This document shows positions 31,252-37,903 of a DNA stretch of 37,903 nt, piece by piece (the stretch's first letter is position 1; every line of letters begins with the position of its first letter). This DNA comes from Euprymna scolopes (Eukaryota > Mollusca > Cephalopoda > Sepiida > Sepiolidae), in contig CM044488.1 of the NCBI GenBank assembly GCA_024364805.1, positions 182,411,947 through 182,449,849 on the forward strand, in the 5' to 3' direction. Position numbers and translations under genes: made by a program. Below the pieces are notes generated by a model. That model saw nothing but the letters and a program-made list of their open reading frames with translations, searched no databases and was not told the DNA's origin.

Positions 31252-31426
31252 TTTTTGTTAAATACGTCTGGTATTATCCTAAACAAGCCTTTAAATAAGA
31301 TGCTCCCAATCTAAAAACATAAGCTGACCTCACAAGTTGCATTATTGAAACGTAATTATAAGTTTAATCTCGAAGGTTCTATCGTGAGGTACCTAAAGCA
31401 AAAAAAAAAAAAAAAAAAAAAAAAAA
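31252..31426 (+). repeat. Poly(A)-tailed repeat, copy 2
   Basis: Same orientation as copy 1, about 96% identical over 150 bases, ending in a pure A run of about 26 bases from 31401. The longer, purer tail suggests this copy is the younger insertion. Confidence 0.82.
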
Positions 31427-31559
31427 CTTCCACGGATAAATATGGGAGGGGACACTATCTTCAAATTCTATTCTAAACTGGGAATGGGCAAAGGACTTTT
31501 ACTGAGTAGATATAAATAAGTACATCTTATTTTTTTATTATTTTTTTTTAATGGAGAGT

Positions 31560-32058
31560 AGATAATGCAGTGGATGTGTAATCGGCAGCTCCAGTAACTC
31601 TCGCTTCTCCTTTTTTGTCCCTCAGTCCTCATTTCTAATGAGTGATGTTTCTGACAAAGGGTGAAGAAAAAGCTGCTTCCCAGGTCGGTAGTACTTCGTG
31701 AACAGTAGTCTGAGATGTTGGAAATTTTCTGTCTCTATGTCTATCCTTGCGGCCAAGTCACTAGTAAGGGTGCTGGAGGTAAACGTTTTCATCTGGGCTG
31801 ACGTTAACTGCCTGATAGTCAGGGACCCGAACCTTGGATTAACCACTAAGGAGGCTGTCCTATCAGCAGGCGCAAAGTACTGGGGCTGCTGTATTGCCAT
31901 TTGGTGAATGGATTCTGGACCATGCAGTAGTCTCTGGTGAGGCCTCTCGATGCCATACTAGTGGGTAATTGTTACAGCTTTACCTTGTGTGCTACAAAAA
32001 AAAAAAATTTCCTGTCTTTCCTCTCTTACTTTCCCTCTCTGTTCTGCTCTAACCAAGT
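31560..32058 (+). other. Probable 5' region of the LINE
   Basis: This segment is clearly more GC-rich than the flanking DNA and leads without interruption into the endonuclease frame. It has open frames on both strands (92 and 69 codons) but no recognisable gag-like or zinc-knuckle ORF1 motif. It is most likely 5' UTR or a decayed ORF1 end. The 5' boundary of the element is not visible. Confidence 0.45.
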
Positions 32059-32945
32059 ATGCTGACCTGTTCCACAAACCCTAAAATCCTCAACATGAAA
32101 TGTCTCAAAAAAGAAAACACGAATAAACCTAGAACCCCATCCTCCTACGTAGACCCCTACTACCATGTCTCCTTCTCCAACATCAGGGGTCTACATTCTA
32201 ATCTTCCAGAGGTTGAAACCCAATTACAGGAGACGATACCTGACATATTCTTTCTAAGTGAAACTGGAATAGGGCCAACCACCTCCCTAGATGAGTTCAT
32301 AATTAAAGGATACTCTAACCTAACATCTAAATCTGACCCCCAAGATCGCCACAGGCATGGAATATGTGCCTACATTAAAGATGGCTTCCCATGTGGCAGG
32401 GATATCTCCAGAGAAGACCCTAATCTACCTTATATGTGCTTCCGGGTTGCACTTGCTGACACCACCGCATTTATATTTGCCCTCTATCGCCCCCACAACA
32501 GTGGAGTTACTGTCTTTAAGAGTATATCAGAAAAAATTGACCACATCCTGTCTGCTCATCCCTCGGCTAACATTCACATTTGCAGTGACTTCAATGTCCA
32601 TAATGTGGAATGGCTGATCCACTCAAATAAGACTGATGATGAGAGGAGGTTCTGTCATGATTTTGCCATTGCCTATGACCTCACTCAGATTGTCCGCGAG
32701 CCCACCTGTGTGCCTGATAGTACCGGTCAGTTCGCAAGCTCCTAGACCTTTTTCTATCCACTTCCCCTGAGCTATGCTCATGTTCCGTTCTATCTCCTCT
32801 GGGATTCTCCAACCACTGTGTCGTATCAGTTAAGATAAAAATGAAATATAATAAATCTACAGACGTACCTCTCCACCGTACTGTATACCGATACTCAATG
32901 GCGACTGGGATAGCTTCCGTACATTCATATCTGATCTCCCTCTCC
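32059..32945 (+). pseudogene. LINE ORF2, endonuclease domain
   Basis: The protein opens MLTCSTNPKILNMK. Endonuclease motifs follow in order: FSNIRGLHSNLPEVE, catalytic FLSET, RHRHGICAYIKDG, ICSDFNVHNVEW (the SDFN/GDFN motif), and LGFSNHCVVSV. The family's usual SDH motif here reads SNH, which would impair nicking. Two single-base deletions break the frame, near 32733 and near 32897, after which the sequence continues in the reverse transcriptase frame. The enzyme would nick target DNA to prime reverse transcription. Confidence 0.88.
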
Positions 32946-32950
32946 ATTCC

Positions 32951-35016
32951 ATGTTTGAAAAGGATGTGTCCTCTGTAGTATCAGACCTGACCGAATGGTT
33001 ACTTGTAGGCATAGACCAATTCATACCATCCAAAAAATTCCAACAAAAACCTAACAGCCAGCCATGGTTCTCCCCCGAATGTGCTGCTGCCATCGCACAC
33101 AGAAATCACTTTTTCCATAGCTACCAACGCAACAAATGCACTGAAACTAAAGCTGCTTTCAGAACCGCCAGCAAACACAGTAAAAGAGTAATAAAAAATG
33201 CAAGAGAACTATATGCGCAATCCGTTAAGTCCAAAGTAGCTGAGCAGCGGCTTGGTTCCCACCAGTTCTGGCAAATAGCAAATAGGATCTTGAACAGAAA
33301 CGTGCGTTCTATCCCAACCATTATCAATAGACCAGAGGTCATCTCAACAGCATCCGACAAGGCCGAACTATTTGCCAAAACCTTTGCGGCAAATTCTACC
33401 CTGTGTGACGAAGGCCATCAACTCCCCATATTCCCTCCTATAACAAACAACACGCTATGCAACATACAAATATCTGTGCGTGAGGTCGCCAAGCTAATCA
33501 AGAACCTTGACTCCAGTAAAGCAACTGGTCCCGACGGTATTCCAATTATAGTGTTAAAAAAAATTACAACCAGAACTTGCCCTCATACTTTCCAAACTGT
33601 TTAAGCATTGCCTTAAGGAGAAGTGCTTCCCAACACCCTGGAAAACCTCATCAGTATGCCCTGTATTTAAGAATTCAGGTGATAAGTCATCCCCCTCTCA
33701 GTACAGACCAATAAGTCTCTTGTGTGTCATGAGTAAGTTGCTGGAGTCCACAAAAAATAGAGAAGTCGTAGTCAACCACCTCAGCAGAAATAACCTTCTT
33801 AGCAACACGCAATATGGTTTCCGCTCTGCTAGATCTACAGCAGATGTGCTAACGATTATATCTCATAGAATTACCGAATCTCTCGATAAAGGCTTCATTT
33901 CTAGGGTAATTGCTCTCGACATATCAAAGGCCTTCGACAAGGTTTGGCATAAAGGCCTACTACACAAGATTTCCAGCTACGGTATAACTTGAAATGTTTT
34001 CCTTATCATTAAGTCATTTCTCTCAGATAGGCTCATAAAAGTAGTTGTTGATGAGCAGAAATCAGAGGCCCACAGTATTAATGCTGGAGTCCCTCAGGGG
34101 TCCATACTGGGCCCAACTCTCTTCCTGATCTACATCAATGATCTCCCAAAACACATACTAAAATCTTTTGTTGACATCTATGCTGATGACACGACCATCT
34201 ATTGCAACACATCAAAGGCTGTAAATGATGATGTTCTCTCTGATTCTCTCTCCTCTGATCTTGAGCGCGTGGTACATTGGGGAAAGAGGTGGCTGGTTAC
34301 CTTTAATGCATCTAAGACCAAGCTCCTATCTCTACATCATAAACGCTCTGATCCTCATCTGGCATCAATTGAAATGGATGACTCTCGTCTAAGGGAGGCC
34401 CCAGGCTTTGATAAGCTCTTGGGTTTGACCTTTACACCTGATCTTAAATGGAACACATACATCAAATCTGTGGCCAAGGTCGCTGGGAAAATGGTGGGAT
34501 CCTTCTACCGCTCCAGAAGATATCTCACTAATGATGCAATTCTCTATCTATATAAGAGCCAAGTACATCCAAAGATGGAGTACTGCTGCCACATCTGGGC
34601 AGGGGCTGCTAAAAACAGCCTATCCTGCCTTGACAGAGTACAAAATAGACTCCATGACTTAGTGGGGGATGCCCTTTTCTCTACCCTGCAACCTCTTTCC
34701 CACAGAAGAGACGTAGCGAGCCTGTCATTATTCTATCGTTATTTCCATGGCAAGTGCTCGTCTGAGCTCCAATCTCTGGTCCCCCCTCACCAATCTTTCT
34801 CAAAAAACACCCGACTAGCTGAAACCACCGTCAATAATTTTCCCCTCCCTATCTGTGCCTAAATCAAAACGTAGATACCATGAACAAAGCTTCTTTCTTA
34901 GAACTGCACACCTGTGGAACTCTGTTCCGCTTGCCTGTTTCCCTCCCGACTTCAACCTGGATATCTTCAAGTCCAGCACAAACAAATTCCTGATGAACCG
35001 CCCACCCCCCAAGTAA
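32951..35016 (+). pseudogene. LINE ORF2, reverse transcriptase and C-terminal region
   Basis: Motifs in order: WFSPECAAAIAHRN (linker), LDSSKATGPDGIP, YRPISLL, YGFRSARSTADVL, ALDISKAFDKVWHKGLLHKI, GVPQGSILGPTLFLIYINDL, IYADDTTIY (catalytic YADD at about 34180), FNASKTKLLSLHHKR, LLGLTFTPDLKWNTYI, MEYCCHIWAGA, LSHRRDVASL, and FFLRTAHLWNSVP before the stop at 35014-35016. Defects: one extra base in the A run at 33556-33563, a TGA at 33990-33992 where the family would have Trp, and one extra base near 34845. No RNase H domain was seen. Confidence 0.92.
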
Positions 35017-35284
35017 TGAGACACCTTACCAATTCTCCAATACTATTGCTACTCTATCCCTTTGATTACTGTACACACAATAACCCTTATCCCTGAGTGG
35101 CCATTGGGCCTTGATAAGTGGTGAACTCCATGTAAAAAAAAACAAAACAAAAAACAAAAAAAAAACATGCTTGTCATTTGAGTAGGGTTGATCTCCTTGC
35201 TGCTTTAGTTGCTTGGAGACCTGGGTAGAAATACCAGTTGAGAATCTGTTTTTGACAATCAGCCTGACAGGTGTAAGGCCAGGA

Positions 35285-35488
35285 ACTGGTCCAATAACTG
35301 TTGGACTAAACTACACCCTCCCAGGCCTTGGCACTGAGATTTCGGTTGGAGTAAATTCATTGCTCACTATCTGAGGCGCCTCTACTGGGGAATGCCAACG
35401 GGACTGCCCAAGCAATTTTTGCTAGGTCAGAGTGTCCTTTCTTTAGGGGCACTGACTTGACTCTTCCCACCTTCTGACCTTGTGTCAC
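35285..35488 (-). repeat. Dispersed repeat, copy 2 (inverted partner at 27519-27700)
   Basis: Its complement matches 27519-27700 in blocks (GTGACACAAGGTCAGAAG, GAGTCAAGTCAGTGCCCCTA, AAAAATTGCTTGGGC). It may extend left to about 35170, directly to the right of the LINE tail, so the LINE may have inserted at its edge. Confidence 0.72.
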
Positions 35489-36481
35489 ATCGTGCTGTGC
35501 GAGACGCATGTTAATATCTACCTTACTGAAAATCAAAAAAGGTTGCTAAGTAAAACAAAGTTCTTAATAACAATGGTGACAAGTTTAAAGTCCCGTTTCA
35601 TTAGACACCGGATGGACTGAGGGAACTTTCGATAAACCAGCATTTCTTTTCATTCTGTATAAATTATCCTTTATTTAATAAAAAGTAGTGTTTCTTATGT
35701 GTATGTATAACTTTGATAAATACACATTGAATTATTTGCTAGCTTAAATATTAACCGAATACCTATTCGAATCAAACATAAAAATAAGGAAAAACTAAAA
35801 GTTTTCAAAATCCTATTTAAAAGTAATTGTAAACATGATTATATTTTTAATTATTTCCTCTATACCTTCATACCAGCAATGCCAGTTAAATATATCTAAT
35901 TACATATCATATATACATTGAGGTCTTCTCCGTCTGTCAGTCACAATTTAAAAAAAAAATTATGATAAACTCATTGCAGAATTTGTTTCATTTCGAAATA
36001 TCCGGGATCTTAACTACTTGTAGGAATAGAGAATATTGCATTAATAATAATAAATTCACAACAAATAAAGCAGATGCTATGACCAGAGACCGAAACCTTC
36101 ATTATCAGTTTTTGATATTCTACTAACTGTGGTTGTTGGACTTATAAATATAGTTTTAAAAAATTACCTTAATAAAATAATTCTAGCTTTAACATGACAT
36201 CATAGATTTATGATTTGGGTCATGTTTCAAACATGGATTCATACCAATAATGATAAAAAATAAATGAATGGATAAACCATTATCAATAGCATTGAAGATT
36301 CTATTGTCTAAAACAATTTATTTTGCTTTAAATAAGTAGTGGTATTAAAAACAAATTGATATTTAATATGTACCAGATTTTGGGGCCGTGTACACAATGA
36401 TGTATTAATATTTAGCAAAATATTTTCTATGAAGCAGGAAAGAGGTAATGTAATTTTCTAATTATCATCCTTTCTGCCTAA
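35489..36481. other. AT-rich non-coding stretch
   Basis: About 1 kb with no gene, motif copy or repeat that I recognise. Confidence 0.45.
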
Positions 36482-37083
36482 TCTATCTATCTATAAAAGT
36501 AAGAATGTGTGTGTATGTTAGGACACTTCTCAACCTATATACTCAACGAATTTTTTGATCTACATACTTAAAATTTGGTATATAGAGTATTCAGATACGT
36601 GGAAAACTTTTTAACCTGTTTTTTATCCGGAAAAAAGATCTTTCTAAGAGGTAAAAATTAGCAAATTAGTACGTGGGAAGCCACTGGATTTTTATCTGCT
36701 TTCATCTGTATCATGACTGCGCATGTGCGGTCGCGAAACATGATAGCTTCCTTTATGTTAAGTATGAGTTCGTTTGAAAACACTCTTAAAAAGTCATGTC
36801 AAGCTGGTGTGATGGTTATCGAACTTCAGATTTTGGTTTTGATCTCAGCTCGAGTATTTTTTTTACTAACAAAAAGTCACCTGTTTAGAAAAAAAACATA
36901 ATACCCGCATACACACGTCTCGGTTTCTTTCCGTTTTTTTTACTTCATATTTTATGTAAAGGAATCTAATGTTACGTTTAATACCTACGGTATTTCTGTT
37001 TATAATAAATAAGAAATCTGTATAAATAAAAATATAATATTTATGCGTATTTTACGACCATGCAACACCGGGCGACCTGCTAG
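36482..37083 (+). mobile_element. Helitron-like non-autonomous element, copy C
   Basis: Starts TCTATCTATCTATAAAAGTA then AGAATGTGTGTG, after an A, as Helitrons do. It ends with ACCATGCAACACCGGGCGAC, CTG, CTAG and then T. The internal blocks CTCAACCTATATACTCAACG, TATATAGAGTATTCAGATAC and a tRNA-like segment at 36798-36857 match copies B and D. Non-coding; a 62-codon frame at 36713-36901 is incidental. Confidence 0.75.
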
Positions 37084-37594
37084 TATATCCATAAAAATGA
37101 GAATGTGTGTGAGAGGACACTTCTCAACCTATATACGCAACGATTTTTTTTATTTACAGACTTAAAATTTGATATATAGGGTATTCAGACACTTGGAAAA
37201 CGTTTTAATATTTTCATCTGGAAAAAAGTGCTGTTAAGAGATAAAAATTGACAAATTGGTACCTGGGTGTCGTTAGATTTTTATTTGTTTGTCAACTGTT
37301 TCACGAATGCACATGCATGAATCACTCACAAGGCAGATTCCTTATGTTAAGAATAAGTAGGTTTGAAAACACTTTTAAAGATCGTATTAAGCTGGCCTAA
37401 TAGTTATCGTACATGACTCACTTTCTTTAGGTTTTGGTTTCAATCTCAACTCGAGTATTTTTTTTTTTTTACTTACAGGAAATGAACTGTTTAGAAAAAA
37501 CAATATTCGCATGCACATGTCTCAGATTCTGTATGAATTGAAATTTAATATTTATGCGAATTTTTTGACCGGACAACGTCGGGTGGCTTGCTAC
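37084..37594 (+). mobile_element. Helitron-like non-autonomous element, copy D, in tandem with C
   Basis: Begins directly after the CTAG of copy C with TATATCCATAAAAATGAGAA, TGTGTGTGAG and CTCAACCTATATACGCAACG. It ends GACCGGACAACGTCGGGTGG, CTTG, CTAC, so the terminal CTAG is mutated. The tRNA-like segment lies at 37386-37457. Head-to-tail arrangement with no spacer is known for rolling-circle elements. Confidence 0.7.
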
Positions 37595-37872
37595 TTTTCT
37601 ATAAAATGGTATATAATTATTATAGTAAAACATAAATCCAAGATACAAAAAGTTATGGACAAGATCTTTTCCACTCAAACATCGATCTTGATAATCGCCA
37701 ATAAATTTAGTCGCATCAAGTCATTTGCCTCCTACGTCTGTATGATCTTTTTCAAATGTGGAACCGTTCGTCGTGATTACCGTTGTGCGTTTAAGTCGAA
37801 ATAACGGTTAGAAGGCTTAAAGAAACTTCATCACTGTATAATTTGCACTCCTTTCAAAAGTAGTTAATGCAC

Positions 37873-37874
<2 letters not shown>
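37595..37874. other. Unique-looking AT-rich stretch
   Basis: No gene is supported. A 97-codon plus-strand frame (37511-37804) begins inside the Helitron-like element and has no recognisable domain. It continues through TTTGCCTCCTACGTCTGTAT, which I cannot identify. Confidence 0.35.

Positions 37875-37903
<29 letters not shown>
37875..37903. repeat. (TA)n microsatellite at the window edge
   Basis: Uninterrupted TA units that run off the end of the window. Confidence 0.95.

Larger units (their letters stand above)
32059..35165 (+). mobile_element. APE-type LINE (jockey/CR1-like), nearly whole ORF2
   Basis: Contains an apurinic-type endonuclease, a reverse transcriptase, a C-terminal region, a 3' UTR ending TTGATAAGTGGTGAACTCCA, TGTA, and a poly(A)-rich tail at 35133-35165. 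Five fragments of the same or related elements lie elsewhere in the window, all on the opposite strand or shorter. The exact clade is uncertain. The GVPQGS and YADD motifs and domain order exclude L1- and R2-type architectures. A 3' target-site duplication would begin at about 35166, but I could not find its 5' partner. Confidence 0.92.

Noticed and set aside
1-37903. CRISPR array, operon or bacterial accessory system
   Set aside because: No regularly spaced repeats with unique spacers, no gene clusters, and all recognised proteins belong to eukaryotic transposons.

Overview
The window is AT-rich, non-coding eukaryotic DNA of animal type, most likely molluscan and probably cephalopod. The reasons are the dense microsatellites, the many degraded retroposons and DNA transposons, several tRNA-like SINE heads, and a 20-bp GAGTTRTCTCCCTTGCATTA-type motif scattered through it that I associate with molluscan DNA. 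The species assignment is inference. No bacterial-type gene organisation, CRISPR array or complete host gene is visible.

Layout. 1-7.8 kb: a very long foldback palindrome between (TA)n tracts, LINE 3' ends, a hAT-type MITE, a tRNA-like sequence held between long inverted repeats, a worn Helitron-like copy, and a U2 snRNA-derived insertion with target-site duplications. 7.8-14.7 kb: mostly featureless AT-rich DNA, with a second palindrome next to the 5' part of a Tc1/mariner-type transposase. 14.7-21.4 kb: a direct repeat pair, LINE and SINE remnants, an LTR-like block beside tRNA-like sequence, and one 194-bp open stretch on the minus strand at 16914-17107 that has the form of a terminal host exon. 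21.4-24.3 kb: a 5S rRNA-like sequence, a LINE 3' end, a complete-length but broken mariner with perfect 34-bp TIRs, and a Helitron-like element. 24.3-31.5 kb: LINE fragment, another U2-like copy, a second hAT-type MITE, and several dispersed repeat pairs. 31.5-35.2 kb: a nearly whole APE-type (jockey/CR1-like) LINE on the plus strand, with endonuclease, reverse transcriptase and poly(A) tail. 36.5-37.6 kb: two Helitron-like elements head to tail.

The window does not encode a pathway. It is a layered record of transposition. The most interesting threads are: (1) four related U2-snRNA-like copies that seem to share non-U2 changes, suggesting a mobile U2-headed SINE family rather than independent pseudogenes; (2) Helitron-like elements that all carry a tRNA-like segment at the same place; (3) the recurrent TCTCCCTT motif; (4) long near-perfect hairpins that would form double-stranded RNA if transcribed; and (5) one possible host exon.
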